This document shows, piece by piece, positions 48,031-57,592 of a stretch of DNA of 64,000 nucleotides; within the stretch, counting starts at the first letter, position 1, and each line of letters begins with the position of its first letter. A program made the position numbers and the translations under genes. The notes beneath the pieces are model-generated. The model searched no databases. It saw only the letters and a program-made list of their open reading frames with translations, and was not told the DNA's origin. Source of the stretch: Rhodanobacter sp. FDAARGOS 1247 (lineage in GTDB: Bacteria > Pseudomonadota > Gammaproteobacteria > Xanthomonadales > Rhodanobacteraceae); the NCBI RefSeq assembly GCF_016889805.1, contig NZ_CP069535.1, positions 1,736,001 through 1,800,000 on the forward strand, written 5' to 3'.

Positions 48031-49290
48031 ATGAGTGAGATGGCTGTACAGAAAGCGCACCCGGCCGAGCCGGCGCAACGCCGGCCCAGCGTGGCCGTGC
48101 ATGTGGGCAAGGTGAAGGTGGGCGGCGGTGCGCCGATCGTGGTGCAGTCGATGACCAACACCGACACCGAAGATCCGGCCAGCACCGCGAAACAGATCGC
48201 CGAGCTCGCCCGCGCCGGCTCCGAGATGGTGCGCATCACGGTCAACACGCCGGCCGCGGCCGCCGCGGTGCCGCGCATCGCCGAGCGGCTGGCGATGATG
48301 GGCGTGGACGTGCCGATCGTGGGCGACTTCCACTACAACGGCCACCTGCTGCTGGAGCGCGAGCCGGCCTGCGCCGAGGCGCTGGCCAAGTACCGGATCA
48401 ATCCCGGCAACGTGGGCTTCGGCAAGAAGCACGAAAGCCAGTTCGCCTCGATCATCGAAAAGGCGCTGCGCTACGACAAGCCGGTGCGCATCGGCGCCAA
48501 CTGGGGCTCGCTGGACCAGGGCATGGTCGCCGCGCTGATGGACGAGAACGCGAAGCGCGCCGATCCGTGGGATGCCTCGCACGTGGCGCGCGAGGCGCTG
48601 ATTCGTTCGGCGCTGGACTCGGCGGCGCTGGCCGAGAAGCTTGGCCTGGCGCGCGACCGCATCATCCTGTCGTGCAAGGTCTCCGGCGTGCAGGAGCTGA
48701 TCGCGGTGTATCGCGATCTGGCCATCCGCTGCGATTACGCGCTGCACCTTGGCCTGACCGAGGCCGGCATGGGTTCCAAGGGCATCACTGCCTCGGCCGC
48801 GGCGCTGGCCGTGCTGCTGCAGGAAGGCATCGGCGACACCATCCGCATCTCGCTCACGCCCGAACCCGGCGCCTCGCGCACCGGCGAGGTGATCGTGGCG
48901 CAGGAGCTGCTGCAGACCATGGGCCTGCGCTCGTTCACCCCGCTGGTCACCGCCTGCCCGGGTTGCGGCCGCACCACCAGCGAGTTCTTCCAGGAGCTGG
49001 CCAAGACCGTGCAGGAACACGTGCGCGAGCAGATGCCGCTGTGGCGGGTGAAGTACGACGGCGTGGAAAACCTCACCCTGGCGGTGATGGGCTGCATCGT
49101 CAACGGCCCGGGCGAATCCAAGCACGCCAACATCGGCATCTCGCTGCCAGGCAACGGCGAGGCGCCGGCGGCGCCGGTGTTCATCGACGGCGAGAAGGCG
49201 ATGACCTTGCGTGGCGACAATATCGCCAACGAATTCGTGGGCATCCTCGACGACTACGTGGCGCGCAAGTACACCGCCCGGGCCGGTTGA
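48031..49290 (+). CDS. ispG: 4-hydroxy-3-methylbut-2-en-1-yl diphosphate synthase
   Basis: 419-aa iron-sulfur enzyme of the MEP isoprenoid pathway, converting methylerythritol cyclodiphosphate to HMBPP. N-terminal TIM-barrel ([20 protein letters not shown] near 33-52, [17 protein letters not shown] near 92-108) and C-terminal 4Fe-4S domain with Cys in [12 protein letters not shown] near 309-320 and [16 protein letters not shown] near 351-366. ATG at 48031 is chosen; the upstream frame overlaps the Anr-box region. Divergent from ccoN. Confidence 0.97.
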   Translation: MSEMAVQKAHPAEPAQRRPSVAVHVGKVKVGGGAPIVVQSMTNTDTEDPASTAKQIAELARAGSEMVRITVNTPAAAAAVPRIAERLAMMGVDVPIVGDFHYNGHLLLEREPACAEALAKYRINPGNVGFGKKHESQFASIIEKALRYDKPVRIGANWGSLDQGMVAALMDENAKRADPWDASHVAREALIRSALDSAALAEKLGLARDRIILSCKVSGVQELIAVYRDLAIRCDYALHLGLTEAGMGSKGITASAAALAVLLQEGIGDTIRISLTPEPGASRTGEVIVAQELLQTMGLRSFTPLVTACPGCGRTTSEFFQELAKTVQEHVREQMPLWRVKYDGVENLTLAVMGCIVNGPGESKHANIGISLPGNGEAPAAPVFIDGEKAMTLRGDNIANEFVGILDDYVARKYTARAG

Positions 49291-49314
49291 TCGCGGCTGG
49301 AGCGGGTTGGCCGG

Positions 49315-50055
49315 TCAATCGTCCGTGTGGCTTGCCATGCAGGGCTGGAGCAGTTCGGGCGTCAGATCCGCCCAGCTGCCGATCCGTCCGGGCAACCGGC
49401 CCAGTCGCGCCACTTGTTGCAGGTAGGTCGTGCGGGGAATCTCGACGGCGCCCAGGCCCAGCGTATGCGGGTTGCTGACCTGGGTGTCGAGCAGGGGAAA
49501 GCCCATCGCGTGAAGCAGCCGAGCGAGGGCGACCAGCGCCAGCTTCGAGCCGCCGCTTTTGGCGCTGAACATCGACTCGCCGCAGAACAGCCGGCCGATC
49601 GCCACGCCGTAGATGCCGCCGACCAGGTGCTCGCCGTCCCACACTTCAATGCTGTGCGCATGGCCCAGCCGATGCAGTTGCACATAGGCGTCGATCATCG
49701 CCGGCACCAGCCAGGTGCCCGAGTCGTCGCGGCGCGGCTGTGCGCAGGCGCGGATCACCTGTTCGAACGCGTGGTCGACGGTGAGGCGCCAGTGCCGTCC
49801 GCGGAGTTGCCGCCGCAGGCTGCGGTTGAGGTGGACGCTGGCGGTGTCGAAGGTGCAGCGCGGGTCGGGCGACCACCACAGGATCGGCTCGCCCTCGCTG
49901 AACCACGGAAAGATGCCCTGGCTGTACGCGGCCAGCAGGCGCTCCGGACCCAGGTCGCCGCCGAAGGCCAACAGGCCGTTGGGTTCGGTCAGCGCCTCGC
50001 CGGGGTCGGGAAAGCGGTCCCATTGGTGGGCGTCCAGCAGGGGCAGGCGGATCAT
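49315..50055 (-). CDS. aat: Leucyl/phenylalanyl-tRNA--protein transferase
   Basis: 246-aa enzyme that adds Leu or Phe to the N-terminus of proteins with Arg or Lys starts, marking them for ClpAP (N-end rule). Conserved FPDPGEALTEPNGLLAFGGDL near 15-35 (shown in part), YSQGIFPWFSEGEPILWWSP near 44-63, HSIEVWDGEHLVGGIYGVAI near 134-153 and GRLFCGESMFS near 154-164. Its start overlaps the COG3146 stop by ATGA, so both are co-translated. Confidence 0.97.
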   Translation of the reverse strand: MIRLPLLDAHQWDRFPDPGEALTEPNGLLAFGGDLGPERLLAAYSQGIFPWFSEGEPILWWSPDPRCTFDTASVHLNRSLRRQLRGRHWRLTVDHAFEQVIRACAQPRRDDSGTWLVPAMIDAYVQLHRLGHAHSIEVWDGEHLVGGIYGVAIGRLFCGESMFSAKSGGSKLALVALARLLHAMGFPLLDTQVSNPHTLGLGAVEIPRTTYLQQVARLGRLPGRIGSWADLTPELLQPCMASHTDD

Positions 50056-51197
50056 CGGGGTGCCGCCTCGCGCCGGGCATAGGGACTGTGCGCGGCCAGT
50101 TCGGCCGCGTAATCATCGACCGCCGCAGCCTCGTCGGCGAGCGCGTTCGCCACGGCGGCGCGAAAGTCCCGGTTGACCAGGTAATGGCGGGAATGCGTTC
50201 GCGCGGGCAGGAATCCCCGCGCCAGTTTGTGTTCGCCTTGCGCGCCCGGTTCGAAACGCTGCAGGCCCTGCGCGATGGCGTAGTCGATGCCGCGGTAGTA
50301 GCACAGCTCGAAATGCAGCCCCGGCACGTCCACGCTGGCGCCCCAGTAGCGGCCGTACAGCACGTTGCCGCCCTGGACGAACAGCGCCATCGCCACGATG
50401 TGGCCGTCGTCGCGTGCCAGCGCCAGCTGGATCGCCGGCCCCAGTTCGCCCAGCCGAGCGAAGAATGCAGAGGTCAGCGCAGCGTGGTTGCCCTTCATGT
50501 CGAACGTCGCCTCGTACAGCTGGTGAACGCGCGACCATTCCTCATCGCCCAGGCTGTCGCCGGAGCGCCATTCCACGGCCAGCCCGCTGAGCGCGACCTG
50601 GCGGCGTTCGTGCACGATGTTCTTGCGCTTCTTGTGGTTCAGCGCGGCCAGGAACTCGGCGAAATCGCGATAGCCCCGGTTGTGCCAGTGGAACTGCACG
50701 TCCGAACGCGCCAGCCAGTCTGCCCCGAACGCGGCCAGCTCCTGCGCGGGCAGGAAGTTGGCGTGGAGTGATGACAGGCCCAGCCGCTCGGCTTCGTGCC
50801 GCATCGCCTGGACCAGTTCGAGCTGCAGTGCAGGCGCACGTTCGTCGCAACCGGCGAGCAAGCGCGGTCCGGGCACCGGCGAGTAGGGCACGCCGTTGAG
50901 CAGCTTGGGGTAATACTGGCCGCCGGCGCGCTCCCACGCGCTGGCCCAGCTCCAGTCGAACACGAACTCGCCGTGCGAGTTGCCCTTCAGGTACAGCGGC
51001 GCGGCCGCGACCAGCCGTTCGCCTTCGTGCAGGCTGAGGTGGTGCGCCTGCCAGCCCCAGTCGGGGCGAATGCAGCCGCTGCTTTCCAGAGCCTGCAGGA
51101 AAGCGTGCGACACGAACGGATTCGGTTCCGGAAGCAGTGCGTCCCACGCCGCGGCAGGCAGCTCGGCGATCGCGGCGTGGAAGCGGATGTCGTGCAT
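50052..51197 (-). CDS. COG3146/FemAB-like GNAT-fold protein
   Basis: 381-aa cytoplasmic protein of the peptidogalycan-biosynthesis/COG3146 group (double GNAT fold). Conserved PNPFVSHAFLQALESSG near 25-41, VFDWSWASAWERAG near 79-92, GYRDFAEFLAALNHKKRKNI near 179-198 and GLHFELCYYRGIDYAI near 297-312. The family is often the neighbour of aat, and the ATGA overlap supports a shared unit. Substrate unknown. Start 51197 is set by family N-terminus. Confidence 0.87.
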   Translation of the reverse strand: MHDIRFHAAIAELPAAAWDALLPEPNPFVSHAFLQALESSGCIRPDWGWQAHHLSLHEGERLVAAAPLYLKGNSHGEFVFDWSWASAWERAGGQYYPKLLNGVPYSPVPGPRLLAGCDERAPALQLELVQAMRHEAERLGLSSLHANFLPAQELAAFGADWLARSDVQFHWHNRGYRDFAEFLAALNHKKRKNIVHERRQVALSGLAVEWRSGDSLGDEEWSRVHQLYEATFDMKGNHAALTSAFFARLGELGPAIQLALARDDGHIVAMALFVQGGNVLYGRYWGASVDVPGLHFELCYYRGIDYAIAQGLQRFEPGAQGEHKLARGFLPARTHSRHYLVNRDFRAAVANALADEAAAVDDYAAELAAHSPYARREAAPR

Positions 51198-51274
51198 GGG
51201 GTGGGTGTGGGTACCTTGATGCCGGGGATTCGGGAATACGGGGATATGGGTGCGATGCCAGGCCGCTCTTTTGG

Positions 51275-51352
51275 CGTCATTCCCGCGAAAGCGGGAATCC
51301 ATGTGGCTGTTTCGCCAAGACAGAATGGATTCCCGCTTTCGCGGGAATGACG
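51275..51352. repeat. REPIN-like inverted repeat element
   Basis: Two exact 28-bp inverted copies (CGTCATTCCCGCGAAAGCGG...; 51275-51302 and 51325-51352) separated by 22 nt. Each copy contains an inner palindrome ATTCCCGC...GCGGGAAT. Two mirrored REPs around a short spacer is the definition of a REPIN. It lies 78 bp upstream of the COG3146 start; a short GATTCCC x3 tandem follows at about 51392-51412. Confidence 0.8.
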
Positions 51353-51415
51353 GCTGTTCAGAAGAGTGCGCTGAACGCGATGCTCTTGCGATTCCCGATT
51401 CCCGATTCCCGGCCC

Positions 51416-52414
<999 letters not shown>

Positions 52415-52594
52415 CTATTCGCTCCAGCCCAAGCGGCGGTTTCATCGCCATGCGCGGGCTGACGACGACAAAGCGCACGAACCCCGGAAGGATGGGGAAT
52501 ACGCAGCACCGATTCAAGGTGCCGGCAGATCAACGACACCACCGCGGCGGTTGCGCGATGGATTTACAACGTGCTCCCACAGGATTCTTTCTCC

Positions 52595-53659
52595 ATGCGT
52601 ATCGGTATCCCCTCCGAAACCAAGACCCTTGAAGGTCGTGTTGCCCTCGTTCCCGCCGCCGCCGCCGACCTGGTGCGTCGTGGCCATGAAGTGTTCATCC
52701 AGTCCGGCGCCGGACTGAAGAGCGGCTTTGCCGACGAGGCCTATGTCAAGGAAGGCATCAAGATCGTGCCGGACGCCGCGGCCCTGTATGAAGCGGGCGA
52801 GCTGATCGTCAAGGTGAAGGAGCCGATCGCCGGCGACCTGGCCCTGCTGAAGAAGCATCACCTGCTGTTCTGCTACCTGCACCTGGCCGCCGAACCGGCG
52901 CTGACCAAAAGCCTGCTCGACATCGGCCTGACCGGCGTGGCGTTCGAGTCGGTGGAAGAGAACGGCGGCCTGCCGCTGCTGCTGCCGATGTCGGTGATCG
53001 CCGGCCGCATCGCCACGCAGATCGGCACCACGTTGCTGCATCGTCCGCAGGGTGGCAAGGGCAAGCTGCTGGGCGGCATGGCCTCGACCTCGCGCGGCAA
53101 GGTGGTGGTGCTGGGCGGTGGTGCCGCAGGCAAGGCCGCGGCCTCGCTGGCGGCGGCTGCCGGTGCGCGCGTGGTGGTGTTCGACAAGCGCCAGGATCGC
53201 CTGGCCGAAATGATGGAACTGGCCCCCAACGTCACCGCGCTGTACGCCTACGAGTCGTCGGTGGCCGAGGAAGTGCGCGATGCCGACATCGTGGTCGGTG
53301 CCGTGCTGGTGCCCAGCGCCAAGGCGCCGCGGGTGGTCACCGAAGAAATGGTCAAGACGATGGAGCCGGGCAGCGTGCTGGTGGACATCGCGATCGACCA
53401 GGGCGGCTGCTTCGAGACCTCCAGGCCGACCACCTGGAAGGAGCCGACCTACGACGTGCATGGCGTCACCCACTTCTGCGTGACCAACATGCCCGGCGCC
53501 GTGCCGCAGACCTCGTCGCTGGCGATCTCCGCCGCGATCCTGCCTTATGTGCAGCGCCTGGCCGCTGGCAATGAGTGGCGCGAGTTCGAGCCGCTGAAGG
53601 TCGGCATCAACGTCGACGGCGGCAAGCTGGTGCATCCGGCGCTGCAAGGTATGCTCTGA
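52595..53659 (+). CDS. ald: Alanine dehydrogenase
   Basis: 354-aa NAD-dependent enzyme interconverting L-alanine with pyruvate and ammonia. Substrate residues: Lys75 in VKVKEP, His96 in YLHLA, and NAD motif VVVLGGGAAGKAAA near 168-181; IAIDQGGCFETS near 261-272. The ATG at 52595 has AGGA 8-11 nt upstream. It is slightly shorter than the typical 371. Between trxB (divergent) and ftsK, with 30 nt to the chosen ftsK start. Confidence 0.94.
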   Translation: MRIGIPSETKTLEGRVALVPAAAADLVRRGHEVFIQSGAGLKSGFADEAYVKEGIKIVPDAAALYEAGELIVKVKEPIAGDLALLKKHHLLFCYLHLAAEPALTKSLLDIGLTGVAFESVEENGGLPLLLPMSVIAGRIATQIGTTLLHRPQGGKGKLLGGMASTSRGKVVVLGGGAAGKAAASLAAAAGARVVVFDKRQDRLAEMMELAPNVTALYAYESSVAEEVRDADIVVGAVLVPSAKAPRVVTEEMVKTMEPGSVLVDIAIDQGGCFETSRPTTWKEPTYDVHGVTHFCVTNMPGAVPQTSSLAISAAILPYVQRLAAGNEWREFEPLKVGINVDGGKLVHPALQGML

Positions 53660-53689
53660 CCCTTGGCAGTCAGGAAGGGGGCACCCAAG

Positions 53690-56017
53690 GTGGCGCGAAG
53701 CGCAAACGTGAAGCAAAAACCGAGGGAAGGCCTCAGCGAGGAGCTGAAGCGCCGGCTGCGTGAAGCCGGCGCCCTGCTGCTGCTGCCGCTGGCGGTATAC
53801 CTGCTGGTATGCCTGTTCAGCTACAACCCGCATGACCCCAGCTGGACCAATGCGGGCCAGCTGGAGCATGCGCACAATTTCGGCGGCACCGTCGGCGCGT
53901 ACATCGCCGACCTGCTGCGCTGGATCTTCGGCCTGGTGGCCTACTGCTTCCCGCTGCTGCTGCTGTTGCTGGGCGTGCAGGTACTGCGCCAGCGCGCCGA
54001 CGAACGGGTGGTGCATCCGTGGGAACCGGCGCTGCGGCTGATCGGCTTCGTGTTCTTTTTCATCACCGGGCCGGCGCTGCTCTATCTGAATTTCCATGAC
54101 GAACCGGTGCTGCCCCAGGGCGTGGGCGGCATCATCGGCGTGTGGGTCGGCGATGCGCTGCTCAGCGCGTTCGGCGACAAGGGCGCGCCGCTGCTGTTGC
54201 TGGCGCTGTTCCTGATCGCCGTGACCCTGGCCACCGGGCTGTCCTGGTTCCGCGTGATGGACTGGACCGGGCAGGGCGTGCTGAGGCTGGCCGGCTGGCT
54301 GCGCGGCAAGCTGCGCGAGGCGCCGCAGGCGATGGCCGCGCGGCAGGCGCGCACCGAACGCGAAGTGGTGAAGAAGGCCGACGCGGTGCGCCAGGCCAGG
54401 CGCGAGCCGGTGCGCATCGAGGCGCCCCCCGCGCCGGTGACGCGCAGCGAACGGGCCCGGCTGGAAACGCAGATCCCGCTGTTCGTCGGCGCCGCCACGC
54501 CGGGCGAGTTGCCGCCGCTGTCGCTGCTGGACGAGGCGCCGCCCCAAGGGCCAGGTTATTCCGAGGAAACCCTCGAGGTGCTCTCGCGCCAGGTCGAGTT
54601 CAAGCTGAAGGACTTCCGGATCGACGTGAAGGTGGTCGGCGCCTATCCCGGCCCGGTGATCACCCGTTTCGAGATGGAGCCGGCGCCCGGCATCCGCGGC
54701 TCGCAGGTGTCGAGCCTGGACAAGGACATCGCCCGCGGGCTGTCCGTGGTCAGCGTGCGCGTGGTCGACGTGATCCCCGGCAAGAACGTGATCGGCCTGG
54801 AGATCCCCAACACGCACAAGCAGATCGTCTACCTCTCCGAGATCCTGCGTTCGGACAAGTACGACCAGCTGAAGTCGCCGCTGGCACTGGCGCTGGGCAA
54901 GGACATCGGCGGGAAACCCATCGTGGTCGACCTGGGCAAGATGCCGCATCTGCTGGTGGCCGGCACCACCGGTTCCGGCAAGTCGGTGGCGGTCAACGCG
55001 ATGGTGCTGAGCCTGCTGTACAAGGCCAGCCCCAAGGACGTGCGGATGATCATGATCGACCCGAAGATGCTGGAGCTCTCGGTGTACGAGGGCATCCCGC
55101 ACCTGCTGGCGCCGGTGGTCACCGACATGAAGGAAGCGGCCAACGCGTTGCGCTGGTGCGTGGCCGAGATGGAACGCCGCTACAAGCTGATGGCCGCCGT
55201 GGGCGTGCGCAACCTAGCCGGCTTCAACAAGAAGGTGAAGGACGCCGAGAACGCCGGCCAGCCGCTGCTGGACCCCTTGTTCCGGCCCAACCCGGAAATG
55301 CCGAACCTGGCGGCCGAGCCGCTGGAGCCGCTGCCGTACATCGTGATCATCATCGACGAGTTCGCCGACATGATGATGATCGTCGGCAAGAAGGTGGAGG
55401 AGCTGATCGCCCGCCTGGCGCAGAAGGCGCGCGCCGCCGGTGTGCACCTGATCCTGGCCACCCAGCGTCCGTCGGTGGACGTGATCACCGGCCTGATCAA
55501 GGCCAACATCCCCACCCGCATCGCGTTCCAGGTGTCGAGCAAGATCGACTCGCGCACCATCCTCGACCAGTCCGGCGCCGAAGCGCTGCTCGGTCACGGC
55601 GACATGCTCTACCTGCCGCCGGGCACCGCCACGCCCGAGCGCGTGCACGGCGCCTTCGTCGACGACCACGAGGTGCATGGCGTGGTCAACTGGTTGCGCT
55701 CGCAGGGCGCGCCGAACTACATCGAGGGCGTGCTGGAAGAAGTGCAGGCCACCAGCGACGGCAAGTTCATCAACGACTCCGGCCTGCCGCAGGAAGGCGA
55801 GGAAGGCGGCGATGCCGACACCCAGCTGTACGACAAGGCGGTGGCCGTGGTCACGCAGACGCGGCGCGCCTCGATCTCCGGCGTGCAGCGGCATCTGCGC
55901 ATCGGCTACAACCGGGCCGCGCGACTGGTCGAGCAGATGGAGCAGGACGGCGTGGTCAGTGCGCCGCAGCACAATGGCAACCGCGAAGTGCTGGCGCCGC
56001 CACCGCCGAAGAACTGA
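53690..56017 (+). CDS. ftsK: DNA translocase FtsK
   Basis: 775-aa septal DNA pump that clears chromosomes from the division site and activates XerCD recombination. Four membrane helices in the N-terminal 200 residues, a short linker, then the motor: Walker [10 protein letters not shown], Walker [13 protein letters not shown], and C-terminal gamma domain [20 protein letters not shown] near the end, which reads KOPS. GTG at 53690 is preferred to TTG at 53663 because AGGAAGGGGG lies 8 nt ahead. A REPIN-like element follows. Confidence 0.96.
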   Translation: MARSANVKQKPREGLSEELKRRLREAGALLLLPLAVYLLVCLFSYNPHDPSWTNAGQLEHAHNFGGTVGAYIADLLRWIFGLVAYCFPLLLLLLGVQVLRQRADERVVHPWEPALRLIGFVFFFITGPALLYLNFHDEPVLPQGVGGIIGVWVGDALLSAFGDKGAPLLLLALFLIAVTLATGLSWFRVMDWTGQGVLRLAGWLRGKLREAPQAMAARQARTEREVVKKADAVRQARREPVRIEAPPAPVTRSERARLETQIPLFVGAATPGELPPLSLLDEAPPQGPGYSEETLEVLSRQVEFKLKDFRIDVKVVGAYPGPVITRFEMEPAPGIRGSQVSSLDKDIARGLSVVSVRVVDVIPGKNVIGLEIPNTHKQIVYLSEILRSDKYDQLKSPLALALGKDIGGKPIVVDLGKMPHLLVAGTTGSGKSVAVNAMVLSLLYKASPKDVRMIMIDPKMLELSVYEGIPHLLAPVVTDMKEAANALRWCVAEMERRYKLMAAVGVRNLAGFNKKVKDAENAGQPLLDPLFRPNPEMPNLAAEPLEPLPYIVIIIDEFADMMMIVGKKVEELIARLAQKARAAGVHLILATQRPSVDVITGLIKANIPTRIAFQVSSKIDSRTILDQSGAEALLGHGDMLYLPPGTATPERVHGAFVDDHEVHGVVNWLRSQGAPNYIEGVLEEVQATSDGKFINDSGLPQEGEEGGDADTQLYDKAVAVVTQTRRASISGVQRHLRIGYNRAARLVEQMEQDGVVSAPQHNGNREVLAPPPPKN

Positions 56018-56094
56018 CGTAGGGCGGGCATCGCCCGCCGGTTTCTGCTTTCTTTTTCGACGCGGCAAAAGCGGCGGGCAGTGCCCGCCCTACG
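56018..56094. repeat. REPIN-like inverted repeat, second family
   Basis: Inverted 23-bp arms (CGTAGGGCGGGCATCGCCCG... at 56018-56040; mirrored at 56072-56094, 21/23 matches), spacer 31 nt. Each arm contains GGCGGGC...GCCCGCC. It starts immediately after the ftsK stop and may also act as its terminator. Confidence 0.8.
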
Positions 56095-56151
56095 GATCGG
56101 TTAAGCCGGGACTGTCCACAATTCATTCCATCGCCATTCTCGGGGAATCCG

Positions 56152-56811
56152 ATGAAACGCTTCATGCTCGTCCTGTCCGCTGCCGCGTTGTTGCTGAGTG
56201 CCGCGGCGCAGGCCGCCACCGGCCCGGCGCGGGCACGGCTGGATGCCTTTGCCACCGGCCTGCATTCGCTGACCGGCAATTTCAGCCAGACCCTGACCGA
56301 CATCAACGGCAGCGCCAGCAAGAACAGCTCTGGCACGCTGGCCTTGCAGGCGCCGCGGCAGTTCCGCTGGGACACGGTCAAGCCGTACCAGCAGACCATC
56401 GTCGCCGATGGCAGCCGGGTATGGCTGTACGACCCGGAGCTGGAGCAGGTGACCGTGCGCATCCAGAGCAGCGAGGAGTCGCACAGCCCGCTCACCGTGC
56501 TGACCGACCTCAAGCAGATGGACAAGGACTTCAAGGTCGTCGAGCAGGGCGAGCATGATGGCCTGGTCTGGCTGCGGCTCAGCTCCACCGCGAAGGACCC
56601 GCAGTTCGACTACGCCGATCTCGGCTTCGACGCCAATGGCCTGGCCCGCATGACGTTCCGCGACCAGCTCGGTTCCACCACCGACATCCGCTTTTCCAAC
56701 TGGCAGCGCAACGCACCGATCCCCCCGGCCACCTTCAACTTCGTGCCGCCGAAGGGCGCCGACGTGATCGGCGACCTGCCGGTGATCACCACCCAGCCGC
56801 TGAAAGACTGA
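56152..56811 (+). CDS. lolA: Outer-membrane lipoprotein carrier LolA
   Basis: 219-aa periplasmic chaperone that ferries lipoproteins from LolCDE to LolB. Signal peptide at residues 1-20 (MKRFMLVLSAAALLLSAAAQ, cut after AQA), then conserved LTGNFSQT near 41-48, SGTLALQAPRQFRWDTV near 61-77, DGSRVWLYDPELEQVTVR near 86-103 and VLTDLKQ-type regions. Length and order match the family. Followed 7 nt later by the DUF1275 gene. Confidence 0.95.
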   Translation: MKRFMLVLSAAALLLSAAAQAATGPARARLDAFATGLHSLTGNFSQTLTDINGSASKNSSGTLALQAPRQFRWDTVKPYQQTIVADGSRVWLYDPELEQVTVRIQSSEESHSPLTVLTDLKQMDKDFKVVEQGEHDGLVWLRLSSTAKDPQFDYADLGFDANGLARMTFRDQLGSTTDIRFSNWQRNAPIPPATFNFVPPKGADVIGDLPVITTQPLKD

Positions 56812-56818
56812 TCCGCCG

Positions 56819-57511
56819 ATGCCCGTCCTGCGCCAGTTGCCGGGTTGGGCCTGGGTGGGCGGCGGCGTGCTGGCCTTCATTGCCGGCATCGTCAATGCGG
56901 CCGGCTACCTCGGCTTCCGCCACCAGGCGATCACCAACCTGACCGGATCGACGACCCTGCTGGGCGCATCGCTGGGCACCGCCGATGGACCCGAAATCGT
57001 GCACTGGGGATTGTCGGTCGCGGCCTTCGTTTTCGGTGCCGTGCTCAGCGGGATCATCGTGCAGCAGCACACGCTCAAGCTCGGCCGGCGCTACGGACTG
57101 GCGCTGGTACTGGAGTCGCTGCTGCTGTTTGCCGCCGTGCCCCTGATGACCCGCGGCAATCCGGCGGGAATCTACCTGGCATCGATCGCCATCGGCCTGC
57201 AGAACGGCATGGCCAGCACGTATAGCGGCATGGTGTTCCGTACCACCCACGTGTCGGGCATGTTCACCGACCTGGGCATCTACATCGGGCAACGCCTGCG
57301 CGGCCTGCAGGTCGATACCTTGCGCATCCGCGTCTGCGTGCTGGTGGTCACCGCCTTCACCCTCGGCGGCGCGGCCGGCGCGCTGCTGTTCAAGCTGATG
57401 CAGGAGCGCACCTTGCTGGTGCCGGCGGCGCTGACCGGCCTGTGCGGCCTGGGCTACAGCATCTACCGCCAGTACCGGATCAGCATGGAACGGCGCGCCG
57501 GCGTCGGCTGA
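56819..57511 (+). CDS. DUF1275 (YoaK-like) membrane protein
   Basis: 230-aa integral membrane protein with six probable helices and the DUF1275 motifs GIVNAAGYLGF near 22-32, NLTGSTTLLG near 40-49, GLQNGMASTYSGMVFRTTHV near 125-144 and GMFTDLGI near 146-153. Function unknown. It is 7 nt downstream of lolA, so it shares its transcript. Confidence 0.88.
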   Translation: MPVLRQLPGWAWVGGGVLAFIAGIVNAAGYLGFRHQAITNLTGSTTLLGASLGTADGPEIVHWGLSVAAFVFGAVLSGIIVQQHTLKLGRRYGLALVLESLLLFAAVPLMTRGNPAGIYLASIAIGLQNGMASTYSGMVFRTTHVSGMFTDLGIYIGQRLRGLQVDTLRIRVCVLVVTAFTLGGAAGALLFKLMQERTLLVPAALTGLCGLGYSIYRQYRISMERRAGVG

Positions 57512-57520
57512 TCGAGGCCG

Positions 57521-57592
57521 GCTTTCAACTGGGCAGTTGCTAATCCTGGTCCGCTTTCAGTCGGGTGGTCGCTGATCCTGGCCAGCTTTCAG
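57521..57592. repeat. 32-bp imperfect tandem repeat
   Basis: Units start GCTTTCA at 57521, 57553 and 57585, each about 32 bp (GCTTTCA...GCTAATCCTGGTCC and variants). The third unit contains the stop codon of the GGDEF gene, so the repeat likely spread outward from that gene's 3' end. Confidence 0.8.

Noticed and set aside
52514..55102. 862-residue minus-strand frame
   Set aside because: Antisense of ald and ftsK.
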